This document shows positions 53,092-61,368 of a DNA stretch of 64,000 bases, piece by piece; position 1 is the stretch's first letter, and the number at the start of each line of letters is the position of its first letter. The position numbers and the translations under genes are program-made. Where the stretch lies: positions 24,747 to 88,746 of the forward strand of contig JAZTWP010000088.1 in assembly GCA_045636025.1 (NCBI GenBank). The letters are read 5' to 3'. Under the pieces are notes generated by a model that made no database searches, was not told where the DNA came from, and was given only the letters and a program-made list of their open reading frames with translations. This DNA comes from UBA1081 sp045636025 (GTDB taxonomy: Bacteria > Bacillota > Clostridia > Oscillospirales > Acutalibacteraceae).

Positions 53092-53936
53092 TGTTCGGTT
53101 ACATAAGAACTCACCGTCCCGAACTCAAAGTAAAAGAGGACGAAACTTATAAAGGTATCTATTGTTCTTTATGCAAAGAACTCGGAAAAAGGTATGGCAT
53201 TATGTCACGCCTTTTTTTGAGTTATGATTCAACATTCCTTGCACTTGCTCTTATGGCTCTTTCTGATGAAAAAGTCTGTTTTGAGCAGAAACGATGCCCG
53301 TTCAATCCTGCAAAAAAATGCAATTTCTGCAAAAATGAACAGGAAGATATCAGTTACGCTGCGGATATCTCTGTTTTACTCCTTTATCACAAAATAAGAG
53401 ATAATATAAAAGATTCAATTTTTATTAAAGCATTTTTCTATAGGATATTAATGGTAATGATTCTGCATTCCTATAAAAAGGCTGTAAAAAACAGACCCGA
53501 TGCGGCAATAATAATTGAAGAGTATATGAAAATGCAATCAACAGTGGAAGATAAGCAATCGCCCTCTGTTGATGAAGCTGCAGAGCCGACAGCAATACTT
53601 CTTTCTGAATTATATGCAAAAAATGAGACTGACGAAGACAAAAAAACTGTCAGAAAAAGAGTCGGATATTGCCTTGGCAGATGGGTATATATGATTGATG
53701 CCTTTGATGATATTGAAAAGGACAGAAAATCAGGAAATTACAACCCGTTTCTTCTTGCAGGGCAGGATAATTATGAAAAAATCAAAGGTGACCTGCTGAT
53801 GACAGTCGGCGAGCTGACAAAGGCATATGAACTTCTTGATATAAAAAAATTCGGCCCCATAACCGAAAACGTAATCTATGACGGATTATATTACGAAACA
53901 TTAAAAGTTTATGAGAGGAGGAAGACAAATGAATGA
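53091..53936 (+). CDS. DUF5685 family protein
   Basis: 281 residues, helical. An N-terminal Cys cluster (CSLCKELG at 25-32; RCPFNPAKKCNFCKNE near 68-83) could bind a metal or iron-sulfur centre. Near the C terminus is an Asp-rich stretch WVYMIDAFDDIEKDRKSGNY followed by NPFLL, which looks like the DxxDD-type helix of trans-isoprenoid synthases, but a second Asp-rich motif is not clear. Function is unknown; it is often next to a J-like gene, as here (8-base overlap). The start overlaps the preceding oxidoreductase. Confidence 0.82.
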   Translation: MFGYIRTHRPELKVKEDETYKGIYCSLCKELGKRYGIMSRLFLSYDSTFLALALMALSDEKVCFEQKRCPFNPAKKCNFCKNEQEDISYAADISVLLLYHKIRDNIKDSIFIKAFFYRILMVMILHSYKKAVKNRPDAAIIIEEYMKMQSTVEDKQSPSVDEAAEPTAILLSELYAKNETDEDKKTVRKRVGYCLGRWVYMIDAFDDIEKDRKSGNYNPFLLAGQDNYEKIKGDLLMTVGELTKAYELLDIKKFGPITENVIYDGLYYETLKVYERRKTNE

Positions 53937-54552
53937 TCCATATGAGATTCTCGGTGTTTCACTCAATGCTTCCGATGAGGACATAAAAACTGCATACCGT
54001 GAAAAAGCAAGAAAAATTCACGAAACAGACTACTCAGGCAGTCCGCTTTCTGACATTGCAGAAAGAAAAATGAAAGAACTTGATGACGCTTATGATGCAA
54101 TTATGTCTCAGAGACGTACCGGTTCATCATATTCTTCTTCAGGCAGATCCTACGGCACATATTCAAACAACTCTTACACACCTCCCACATACGCTGAAAT
54201 AAGAGAAAAAATCCGCAGAAACGATCTCAACGGTGCTCAGGAAATGCTTGATAACATCCCCACTATGTCCCGAATTGCCGAGTGGTATTACCTTCAGGGG
54301 ATGATTCAGCAGAAAAAGGGATGGGCAAACGCAGCTTATGAAAATTATGAGCGTGCATATCAGATGGATTCAATGAATCCCGAATATTCAAGAGCATACC
54401 AATCAATGAACAACCAGAGAAGCGGCGGCTACAGAACTGCATCAGGCAGATCTGCAGGTTCAGACTGCGGTTTCTGCAACATCTGTCAGGGACTTATCTG
54501 TGCAGACTGCTGCTGTGAATGTATGGGCGGTGACTGCATCCCCTGCTGCTGA
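53929..54552 (+). CDS. J-domain-like protein with Cys-rich tail (no HPD)
   Basis: 207 residues from ATG 53929 (AGGAGG before it). The N-terminal 60 residues (NDPYEILGVSLNASDEDIKT, then YREKARKIHETDYSG) match the J-domain, but the HPD motif that stimulates Hsp70 reads HET. A Ser/Gly/Tyr linker follows, then a TPR-like helical part (NGAQEMLDNIP, WYYLQGMIQQKKGWANAAYE), and a last 30-residue tail with 11 cysteines (CGFC, CADCCCEC, CIPCC). The tail may bind metal or an iron-sulfur cluster. It overlaps DUF5685 by 8 bases and is followed by a membrane protein. It may dock DnaK-like proteins without activating them; this is inference. Confidence 0.85.
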   Translation: MNDPYEILGVSLNASDEDIKTAYREKARKIHETDYSGSPLSDIAERKMKELDDAYDAIMSQRRTGSSYSSSGRSYGTYSNNSYTPPTYAEIREKIRRNDLNGAQEMLDNIPTMSRIAEWYYLQGMIQQKKGWANAAYENYERAYQMDSMNPEYSRAYQSMNNQRSGGYRTASGRSAGSDCGFCNICQGLICADCCCECMGGDCIPCC

Positions 54553-54563
54553 CGGTGACTGCA

Positions 54564-55106
54564 ATGAGAAACAGTTCAAAGACAGCAATGGGCGGTATGA
54601 CCGCAGCACTCTCACTTGTAATTATGCTGCTGACAGCAGTTATTCCCTATCTTCAGTATGCCTTGCCCGCTATGTCAGGCGCACTACTGGTTCTTATGGT
54701 TATTGAAATCAGCAAAAGCTGGGCACTGTGCACCTATGTTGCGGTAAGCATTCTTTCTTTTCTGATTCTTCCTAATAAGGAAGCAGCAATGGTATATTGT
54801 GCATTTTTCGGCTGCTACCCTATTCTCAAACCGGTACTCGAAAGCAAAATTCAGAATAATGTTATATGTTGGACTCTTAAAGCACTGTTTTTCAATGCAG
54901 TGGCAGTTGCTACATACAGTATTATAACTTATGTTTTCGGTATGCCGCTTGAAGAGTTTGAAGAATACGGAAAATGGGCAGTACCCATTCTTCTGGGGCT
55001 CGGCAACACAATGTTTGTGCTTTATGATATCTGCATAACAAGACTTGTTACCCTTTATCTGAAAAAATGGCAGAAAAAGTTCAGAAAGCTTTTCAGAATA
55101 AGATAA
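54564..55106 (+). CDS. Polytopic membrane protein, ECF S-component-like
   Basis: 180 residues from ATG 54564 (GTG 54555 is an alternative). Five or six hydrophobic segments, with small-residue-rich start GGMTAALSLVIMLLTAVIP like the S-components of ECF vitamin transporters, although a match to a specific vitamin family is not seen. C-terminal KKWQKKFRKLFRIR is basic and likely cytoplasmic. Twelve bases follow the J-like stop. Terminator at 55112. Confidence 0.6.
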   Translation: MRNSSKTAMGGMTAALSLVIMLLTAVIPYLQYALPAMSGALLVLMVIEISKSWALCTYVAVSILSFLILPNKEAAMVYCAFFGCYPILKPVLESKIQNNVICWTLKALFFNAVAVATYSIITYVFGMPLEEFEEYGKWAVPILLGLGNTMFVLYDICITRLVTLYLKKWQKKFRKLFRIR

Positions 55107-55111
55107 AAATT

Positions 55112-55139
55112 AAAAGCTGTCGTCAGACAGCTTTTTTGT
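55112..55139. terminator. Bidirectional terminator
   Basis: The 10-bp stem AAAAGCTGTC / GACAGCTTTT (55112-55121 with 55126-55135) with a 4-nt loop has A/T flanks on both sides and separates convergent genes. Confidence 0.9.
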
Positions 55140-55140
55140 T

Positions 55141-55575
55141 TTACAGAAATTCACGGATATCAACGGCAAGTTTCTCTTCGATATTGATAAGCTTTTTTGT
55201 TATATCCTTTGAAACTTCATCTGCAGCTTTGTATTTATTAAGATACATATTAAGCGACTTCACACCCATATTACAACCGTCTGTCATAAGGTCGGCAATT
55301 GTTGTATCAGACTCTTTCATTGCAAGCTTCATATTTGTTTTCATCCATGACATACCCTTTGCAACGGGATTGGGATCTTTACCTTCATCCTGATACTCAT
55401 CCAGCAATGACTGTATCTCTGTATTGAGTTTTTCGTGCTCGATTTTGCAATCGCTGAGAAGTTTTCTGAGTCTGTCCGATTCAACATACTCAATAACATC
55501 ATCAATTGACTGTGTGCCCATTTTTACACCGGCATCACATTCTCTGAGAAGTTTTACGGTATCCTGTTCAATCAT
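55141..55575 (-). CDS. Small helical protein (DUF2383-like four-helix bundle)
   Basis: 144 residues, nearly all helix, no membrane segment, one repeat-like region (ECDAGVKMGTQSIDDVIEYV and DGCNMGVKSLNMYLNKY are similar halves, both with C-x3-G). This pattern fits the ferritin-like DUF2383 family, but the metal ligands are not obvious. Start has GGAAGGATGATATATA. Monocistronic. Function is unknown. Confidence 0.6.
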   Translation of the reverse strand: MIEQDTVKLLRECDAGVKMGTQSIDDVIEYVESDRLRKLLSDCKIEHEKLNTEIQSLLDEYQDEGKDPNPVAKGMSWMKTNMKLAMKESDTTIADLMTDGCNMGVKSLNMYLNKYKAADEVSKDITKKLINIEEKLAVDIREFL

Positions 55576-55651
55576 TATATATCATCCTTCCGTTTATGAT
55601 ATATACAGTTTAACCGTATTTCTGCCGATTATTTACTGACAGCAAAATTTT

Positions 55652-56362
55652 TTACCAGTTATCAAGCCCTCTTCTCTGCAGAGCGCCGATAACTTTTTCC
55701 CTTAGCTGAGGATATTCCTTATTGAGTGATTTTACAAGCTCCTTTGTTTTTTCTCTTTCGCTTGTATGATCCATAGGACATTTACTCTTTACAACAGGCA
55801 AATCAAAATGTTTCACGGCACCCGCAACAAGAGCTTCAGATGCAAGAACCATAGGACGGATAATATGTATATCTTTTCTTGACATATATGTAACGGGAAA
55901 AAAACTGCTGATATTTCCGCCCTTGAGCAGATTCATAAAGAATGTTTCAACTGCATCATCCATATGATGCCCCAATGCAACTTTGTTACAACCGTTTTCG
56001 ATTGCAGCATCGTGAAGAATTCCTCTTCTCATCTTTGCACAGAGTGAGCAGGGATTTGACTCTTTGCGGATATTGAAAATGATATCTGCAAGCTGAGTTC
56101 TTTTAACAACAAACGGAACATTGATTTTTTCACACAATTTTTCAAGTTCGGAATAATCAGAATCAATATTGTCAAATCTCATATCAACGGTGATTGCAAC
56201 AACTTCAAATTCTGCAGGATAAAATCTGCGCATTTCAGCAAGGGCAGCAAGAAGCGCAACAGAATCCTTGCCTCCTGAAAGTCCAACGGCAATTCTGTCT
56301 CCGTCCTGAATCATATCATACTTTTCCATTGCCGCACGCATACGGCTCATAAGCTTCTGCAT
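55652..56362 (-). CDS. TtcA-family PP-loop ATPase
   Basis: 236 residues from ATG 56362 (GGAG 7 nt before). PP-loop AVGLSGGKDSVALLA with ATP-pyrophosphatase Ser/Lys/Asp, then a CxxC pair in NPCSLCAKMRRG and a later single Cys in VKSKCPMDH. This is the layout of TtcA-type tRNA 2-thiolation enzymes, whose cysteines hold an iron-sulfur cluster. TtcA makes 2-thiocytidine-32; the exact base here is inferred. Stand-alone; TilS is excluded because TilS lacks these cysteines. Confidence 0.88.
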   Translation of the reverse strand: MQKLMSRMRAAMEKYDMIQDGDRIAVGLSGGKDSVALLAALAEMRRFYPAEFEVVAITVDMRFDNIDSDYSELEKLCEKINVPFVVKRTQLADIIFNIRKESNPCSLCAKMRRGILHDAAIENGCNKVALGHHMDDAVETFFMNLLKGGNISSFFPVTYMSRKDIHIIRPMVLASEALVAGAVKHFDLPVVKSKCPMDHTSEREKTKELVKSLNKEYPQLREKVIGALQRRGLDNW

Positions 56363-56482
56363 CAATAATCTCCGTTCAGAAAAATTTATGATTATTATAA
56401 TTCAAACAAAAGAATTTGTAAACACCGTTTTTGTAATTATTCTTCTGCAAACAAAATAACAGATCACGTTCCTCTGCGACTA

Positions 56483-56511
56483 TTGACAATTCAAGGTTTA
56501 TATGCTAATAT
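56483..56511 (+). promoter_or_regulatory. Strong promoter of the riboswitch/P-type ATPase transcript
   Basis: TTGACA (56483-56488), 17-nt spacer, extended -10 TGC-TAATAT (56503-56511). The transcript should start near 56518. Confidence 0.8.
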
Positions 56512-56535
56512 TTAACTACAAAATTAATCAATCCT

Positions 56536-56627
56536 CATGAGGGAGTAGTTTGCACGCAAACGTGTTTCTGTGTCAACATACATAGCTGTACACTCAGCTT
56601 GGCACGAATTAAAAAACCAGACTCGTG
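56536..56627 (+). ncRNA. yybP-ykoY (Mn2+) riboswitch aptamer
   Basis: Contains the conserved GGGAGTAG (56541-56548), GTCAACATAC (56572-56581) and CCAGACTC (56617-56624) blocks of the yybP-ykoY aptamer, whose ligand is Mn2+. The first stem pairs CATGAG (56536-56541) with CTCGTG (56622-56627) with one G-U pair. It lies in the leader of a P-type cation ATPase, the class this RNA often controls. Its closing strand overlaps the terminator that follows. Confidence 0.88.
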
Positions 56628-56664
56628 TACAGTTTCTACAAACGGAAACTGTATGCGTTTTTTT
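56624..56664 (+). terminator. Riboswitch-controlled terminator
   Basis: A 13-bp stem (56624-56636 with 56645-56657, two G-U pairs) with an 8-nt loop is followed by seven T (56658-56664). The 5' arm reuses CGTG of the aptamer's first stem, so the two structures exclude each other. Metal-bound aptamer should therefore block termination and turn the gene on. Confidence 0.85.
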
Positions 56665-56702
56665 AATATCCGTTTTCGGGTAAAACACCTCTGAGGAAAA
56701 AA

Positions 56703-59441
56703 ATGAAAGGGCGAAAAATTATGAATTTTTACAGAGAAGAAGTCAACAACGTATTGAACGAAGTCGGCTCCTCTTCTGCAGGTCTTACTTCAGAAGAAGC
56801 AGCGCTCCGTCTCGAAAAAAACGGTAAGAACAAACTCAAACAGGCAGAAAAAGATTCTCTCCTGAAGAGATTTTTTGCTCAGCTTGCAGACCCTATGATT
56901 ATTATTCTTCTGGTTGCTGCAGGTATTTCAGCATTACTCTCAATTCTTGCAATGACAGGTGTTGTTGAAGGTGAAGCTGAATTTGCCGATGTTATAATAA
57001 TTCTTATTGTTGTTCTTATCAATGCAATACTTGGTGTATATCAGGAAAGCAAAGCCGAAAAAGCTATTGAAGCTCTTCAGGAAATGTCAGCTGCCACAAC
57101 AAAAACTCTTCGTGACGGCAATGTTGTTGCCGTAAAGAGCGAAGACCTTGTTGTAGGTGACGTTATCGTTCTTGAAGCAGGCGACTCAATCCCCGCAGAC
57201 TGCCGTATCATTGAATGCGCAAGTATGAAAATTGAAGAAGCTGCTCTCACAGGCGAATCTGTGCCCGTAACAAAGATGATTGAAATAATCAACGGCAAAA
57301 ACGGTGATGATGTACCTCTCGGTGACAGAAAAAATATGGCATATATGGGTTCAACTCTTGTTTACGGCAGAGGCAAAGCTGTTGTCGTTGCAACAGGTAT
57401 GGACACAGAAATGGGTAAAATTGCCGATGCTATCGCTTCTGCAGAAGAGGGTGAAACTCCCCTTCAGAAGAAGCTTTCACAGCTGAGCAAAATTCTTACA
57501 TTCCTTGTTATCGGTATCTGCGTATTCATTTTTGGTTTCCAGCTTATTAAGACTTTTGTAAGCGGTTCAGCACTTGATTTCTCAGTTATTCTCAACTTCT
57601 TTATGGTTGCGATTTCACTTGCTGTTGCTGCTATTCCCGAAGGTCTTGCAGCTGTTGTTACTATCGTGCTTTCTATGGGCGTTACAACAATGTCAAAGAA
57701 GAATGCTATCATCAGAAAGCTTACTGCAGTGGAAACTCTCGGCTGTGCACAGATTATCTGTTCAGACAAGACAGGTACTCTCACTCAGAATGTTATGACA
57801 GTTGTTGACTCATTCTGTGAAGATGAAAAAAACCTTGCAACAATGATGTCACTTTGTACAGATGTTACGGTAAACAGCGACGGTACGGTTACAGGCGAAC
57901 CCACAGAAGCTGCACTCGTTAACTTCGGAATAAAACTCGGTCTCAACAAAAATGACCTTATGGAAAAAATGCCACGTGTTGCTGAAGCTCCTTTTGACTC
58001 AGGCAGAAAGATGATGTCAACACTCCACAAAACACCCAACGGCATTGTTCAGTTCACAAAAGGTGCTCCCGATATCGTTGTAAGTCTTTGTAAATACGCT
58101 CAGTATGAGGGCAAAGTTGTTCCCATGAGCGACGAAATAAAAGCAAAGATTTCAGAAGAAAACAAGAGAATGGCAGATAAGGCTCTCAGAGTTCTTGCCT
58201 GTGCAATGAAGAAATATCCCGAAGTTCCCGCATCAACAGAACCTGCAGACATTGAAAATGACCTTGTTTTCGTAGGTCTTACAGGTATGATTGACCCCGT
58301 CCGTCCCGAAGTAAAAGATGCTATCGATGAATGCAGAAGCGCAGGTATCACACCTATTATGATTACAGGTGACCACAAAGATACAGCGGTTGCAATTGCA
58401 AAAGAACTCGGCATTATTTCAGATGTAAAGAATGCTATGACAGGTGCAGACCTCGAAAAGCTTTCAGACGAAGAATTCGATAATGTTGTTACAAACACAT
58501 TTGTTTATGCACGTGTTCAGCCCGAACACAAAACAAGAATCGTTAACGCATGGAAGAAAAAAGGCTATATCACAGCTATGACAGGCGACGGTGTAAACGA
58601 TGCCCCCTCTATCAAGAGTGCAGATATCGGTGTCGGCATGGGTATCACAGGCACAGACGTTACAAAGAACGTTGCAGATATGGTTCTCGCAGACGACAAC
58701 TTCGCAACAATCGTTTCAGCCGTAGGTGAAGGCAGAAGAATTTACGACAATATCCGTAAAGCTATTCAGTTCCTTCTCGGTTCAAACCTTTCAGAAGTGC
58801 TTTCAATCTTCTTTGCAACACTTCTCGGCTTCACAATTCTTGAAGCTCCTCACCTTCTCTGGATCAACCTTGTTACAGACTGCTTCCCTGCACTTGCACT
58901 CGGTGTTGAAAAGCCCGAAAGCAACATTATGAAGAGAAAACCCAGAAGCACAAAAGACGGTATTTTCTCAGGCGGTCTCGGCATTGATGTTCTCTATCAG
59001 GGCACACTTGTTACAATTCTTACTATGCTTGCATACTTCGTTGGTGTAAACACAGTAGGCGGTTTTAACCTTGATATTGCAAACTGGACATTCACAAACA
59101 TTGCATCAGGCACTGATGCTGCTCACCTCGGCACAACAATGGCATTCCTCACAATGTCAATGTGTGAAATTTTCCATTCACTCAATATGCGTTCACAGAG
59201 AGGCTCAATCTTCGCTATGGCATTCAAGGGCAGCCACAACATCATTCTTTACGGTTCAATGGTTGCAACACTTATCCTCACAACACTTGTTATTGAAGTT
59301 CCCTTCCTTGCAAATGCGTTTGATTTCGTTGCTCTTGATATTGCACACTACGGTGCTGCAATCGGTCTTGCATTCCTTATCATTCCCATTGTTGAAATCG
59401 TTAAGGCTATTCAGAGAGCTGCTTCAAAAAACAAAGCATAA
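56703..59441 (+). CDS. P-type cation-transporting ATPase (PMR1/SERCA-like)
   Basis: 912 residues, type II P-type ATPase. ATG 56703 has GAGG 6 nt before; ATG 56721 (AAAGGG before) is equally plausible. Actuator LTGESVPV, phosphorylation site CSDKTGTLTQN, hinge TGDGVNDAPSIKSADIGVGMG, TM4 AIPEGLAAVV and TM6 NLVTDCFPALALG. About ten membrane helices. Family members pump Ca2+ or Mn2+ out of the cytosol. The yybP-ykoY riboswitch ahead of it argues for Mn2+ efflux, induced by excess Mn2+. TM6 has Cys where SERCA has Gly (DGLPA), which may affect metal choice. Confidence 0.93.
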   Translation: MKGRKIMNFYREEVNNVLNEVGSSSAGLTSEEAALRLEKNGKNKLKQAEKDSLLKRFFAQLADPMIIILLVAAGISALLSILAMTGVVEGEAEFADVIIILIVVLINAILGVYQESKAEKAIEALQEMSAATTKTLRDGNVVAVKSEDLVVGDVIVLEAGDSIPADCRIIECASMKIEEAALTGESVPVTKMIEIINGKNGDDVPLGDRKNMAYMGSTLVYGRGKAVVVATGMDTEMGKIADAIASAEEGETPLQKKLSQLSKILTFLVIGICVFIFGFQLIKTFVSGSALDFSVILNFFMVAISLAVAAIPEGLAAVVTIVLSMGVTTMSKKNAIIRKLTAVETLGCAQIICSDKTGTLTQNVMTVVDSFCEDEKNLATMMSLCTDVTVNSDGTVTGEPTEAALVNFGIKLGLNKNDLMEKMPRVAEAPFDSGRKMMSTLHKTPNGIVQFTKGAPDIVVSLCKYAQYEGKVVPMSDEIKAKISEENKRMADKALRVLACAMKKYPEVPASTEPADIENDLVFVGLTGMIDPVRPEVKDAIDECRSAGITPIMITGDHKDTAVAIAKELGIISDVKNAMTGADLEKLSDEEFDNVVTNTFVYARVQPEHKTRIVNAWKKKGYITAMTGDGVNDAPSIKSADIGVGMGITGTDVTKNVADMVLADDNFATIVSAVGEGRRIYDNIRKAIQFLLGSNLSEVLSIFFATLLGFTILEAPHLLWINLVTDCFPALALGVEKPESNIMKRKPRSTKDGIFSGGLGIDVLYQGTLVTILTMLAYFVGVNTVGGFNLDIANWTFTNIASGTDAAHLGTTMAFLTMSMCEIFHSLNMRSQRGSIFAMAFKGSHNIILYGSMVATLILTTLVIEVPFLANAFDFVALDIAHYGAAIGLAFLIIPIVEIVKAIQRAASKNKA

Positions 59442-59455
59442 AAACTCACATTCAG

Positions 59456-59484
59456 ACGGTACGCACAAAGCGTACCGTTTTTTT
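59456..59484 (+). terminator. Terminator of the P-type ATPase gene
   Basis: The 9-bp stem ACGGTACGC / GCGTACCGT (59456-59464 with 59470-59478) with a 5-nt loop is followed by seven T. Confidence 0.92.
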
Positions 59485-59522
59485 GTTTATATTTAAGTCA
59501 CCTTCTGAATATATATTTACAG

Positions 59523-60692
59523 GTGATAACAATAAAATCAAAATTAATAAAACACAGACATCATTTCAATTTTTCATATCCCGTTGTGCTTATGCTGTCT
59601 TTATGCCTGACAATTTGTTCAGCAATAATATCTGCAAAAATATCAATTCCCGAACAATTTGCAAAATACGCATCTTATTTTATAATGCACGAAAGCATAT
59701 ATACGGAAATTACAGAACTTAAAACAAAATTACTGAAAAAATACGGAAACAATCTGCCTGACAATATTTTTCAGAAATCAGGTTCTGCAAATGATATCCT
59801 GAAAAGCAATGAAATAAATCTTGCAGACACACCTCAGGATATTCTGAAAACACAAAAAAAACTTGCTGAAGATTTTCTGACTGACAAACACAAAAAAGAC
59901 GGTGTTGTTATTGAAAACAATTACAGCACATCTCAGGCAACAGACATTTTCGGCAATGTTGCGGTAAGAAATGTCACTGCAGACACCGAAATTGATATTG
60001 AAGAACTTCTTAACAATGATTTCAGACTTCCGGTTACCGATTTTTCCGAGCCGCTTGTGCTGATTTATCATACCCACTCAACAGAAAGCTATCTGCCCGT
60101 CAGCAGCGGTATTTTTTCATCAGACTACCCTACTCGCAACGACAGTAAAAATGCAAATATGATAAGAATAGGCGAAGAAATATGCAATATTCTTGAATCC
60201 AACGGAATCAAAACAATTCACGACAGAAAGATTCACGACAAGCAATACACCGGTGCTTACGACAGGTCAAGAGAAACAATAAACGGTATTCTTGAGAAAT
60301 ATCCCTCAATTATCATTACGCTTGATATACACCGTGATGCAATTTATTACGATGATGTGACAAGAATAAAGCCCACCGCAGAAATCGACGGTAAAAAAGC
60401 TGCTCAGCTCATGATTATTGCAGGTGCAGAAGGAAGCACGGTTACGGATTTCCCCGACTGGCAAACAAATTTAAGTTTTGCGTTGAATCTTCAGAAATAT
60501 GTCAATACTCAATACAAAGACCTGATGAAACCGATTTATTTCTGCAACAGAAAATATAATATGGACATAACTCCATATTCTCTGCTGATTGAAACGGGCA
60601 CTGATGTTAACACACTTGAAGAAGCGGCTTATTCTGCAAGACTTCTCGGAAGTGCACTCGCAAAACTTATAAAGGAGAAAGCTGATGACTGA
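59523..60692 (+). CDS. spoIIP: Stage II sporulation protein P
   Basis: 389 residues from GTG 59523, which lacks a clear ribosome binding site; ATG 59592 is the next option. N-terminal membrane segment (about 18-40), then a variable region and the SpoIIP amidase/endopeptidase domain with VLIYHTHSTESY, ITLDIHRDA and LLIETGT zinc/active-site motifs. In sporulating cells SpoIIP, with SpoIID and SpoIIM, degrades septal peptidoglycan during engulfment. This supports a spore-forming host. gpr is not adjacent, unlike in Bacillus. The stop overlaps the next small gene by 8 bases. Confidence 0.93.
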   Translation: MITIKSKLIKHRHHFNFSYPVVLMLSLCLTICSAIISAKISIPEQFAKYASYFIMHESIYTEITELKTKLLKKYGNNLPDNIFQKSGSANDILKSNEINLADTPQDILKTQKKLAEDFLTDKHKKDGVVIENNYSTSQATDIFGNVAVRNVTADTEIDIEELLNNDFRLPVTDFSEPLVLIYHTHSTESYLPVSSGIFSSDYPTRNDSKNANMIRIGEEICNILESNGIKTIHDRKIHDKQYTGAYDRSRETINGILEKYPSIIITLDIHRDAIYYDDVTRIKPTAEIDGKKAAQLMIIAGAEGSTVTDFPDWQTNLSFALNLQKYVNTQYKDLMKPIYFCNRKYNMDITPYSLLIETGTDVNTLEEAAYSARLLGSALAKLIKEKADD

Positions 60693-60873
60693 TTCAAAAA
60701 GAATTGTGAGAAGATTTTTACTCTCTGTAATATGGATTTCGTTCTGCGCATTGACTCTGACAGGTCTGCTTGTGGCAAATGCAAGAACAACTTATATGCA
60801 TACGGGCAAAGAAACTGAAACTGTGAATGCCGAAGAAATACGAAGTTTTATACACAATATTACAACGCTGTAA
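60685..60873 (+). CDS. Small single-pass membrane protein coupled to spoIIP
   Basis: 62 residues. ATG 60685 has AAAGGAG 8 nt before it and overlaps the spoIIP stop. One transmembrane helix (about 12-30, LLSVIWISFCALTLTGLLVAN), then an outside tail. The strong site and tight coupling argue that it is real. Possible accessory of the engulfment complex, by position only. Confidence 0.65.
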   Translation: MTDSKRIVRRFLLSVIWISFCALTLTGLLVANARTTYMHTGKETETVNAEEIRSFIHNITTL

Positions 60874-60895
60874 TTCCTGATTACAAAAGTGTAAC

Positions 60896-60936
60896 TTGAA
60901 GATAAAAAACCTTTCTGATACAATGAAATCAGAAAG
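60896..60936 (+). promoter_or_regulatory. Promoter with inverted repeat operator
   Basis: TTGAAG (60896-60901), 17-nt spacer, TACAAT (60919-60924). The 9-bp inverted repeat CTTTCTGAT (60911-60919) / ATCAGAAAG (60928-60936) straddles the -10 and the start region, placing a possible repressor site on the promoter. Confidence 0.55.
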
Positions 60937-60948
60937 GAGCGATACACA

Positions 60949-61368
60949 ATGAAAACTTCAAAAATCGTATTAATCATTTCAAATGTTGCAGCACTTTGTC
61001 TTGAGATTTTTGCAAAAGGTGCAGTCTGCAACTTTGCCACACCCGAGAAAACAATTACAAAAACTTTTTCTTACTTTTCTCTCACACCCTACGGCTACGC
61101 TAACTTCGGACCGTTTATGACAGCGATACTCACCTGCTTATTGTTTATCTTTGCTCTTATTCTTTTTACTCCGAAAGCAAAGAAAATAGTTAAACCTGCA
61201 TTTATTTTATCAGGTATTGCAGTATTCACATCATTACTGCCGCTTATAATGTTCGGTTTTTCTTACTTCAACATTATCTCTGTTTTCATTTCACTATTGA
61301 TGATTGCACAGTTTGTTGCTATAATGTTGTTAAAAAACAAAAGAGGTTGTCAGAATGAAGCTCAGTGA
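60949..61368 (+). CDS. Small polytopic membrane protein
   Basis: 139 residues with an AAAGGAG site. Four hydrophobic segments (about 5-22, 54-74, 83-102, 109-130) and a basic C-terminal KNKRG. No family recognised. Its end overlaps the GH43 start by 14 bases, so the two are co-transcribed from the promoter at 60896. Confidence 0.7.
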   Translation: MKTSKIVLIISNVAALCLEIFAKGAVCNFATPEKTITKTFSYFSLTPYGYANFGPFMTAILTCLLFIFALILFTPKAKKIVKPAFILSGIAVFTSLLPLIMFGFSYFNIISVFISLLMIAQFVAIMLLKNKRGCQNEAQ

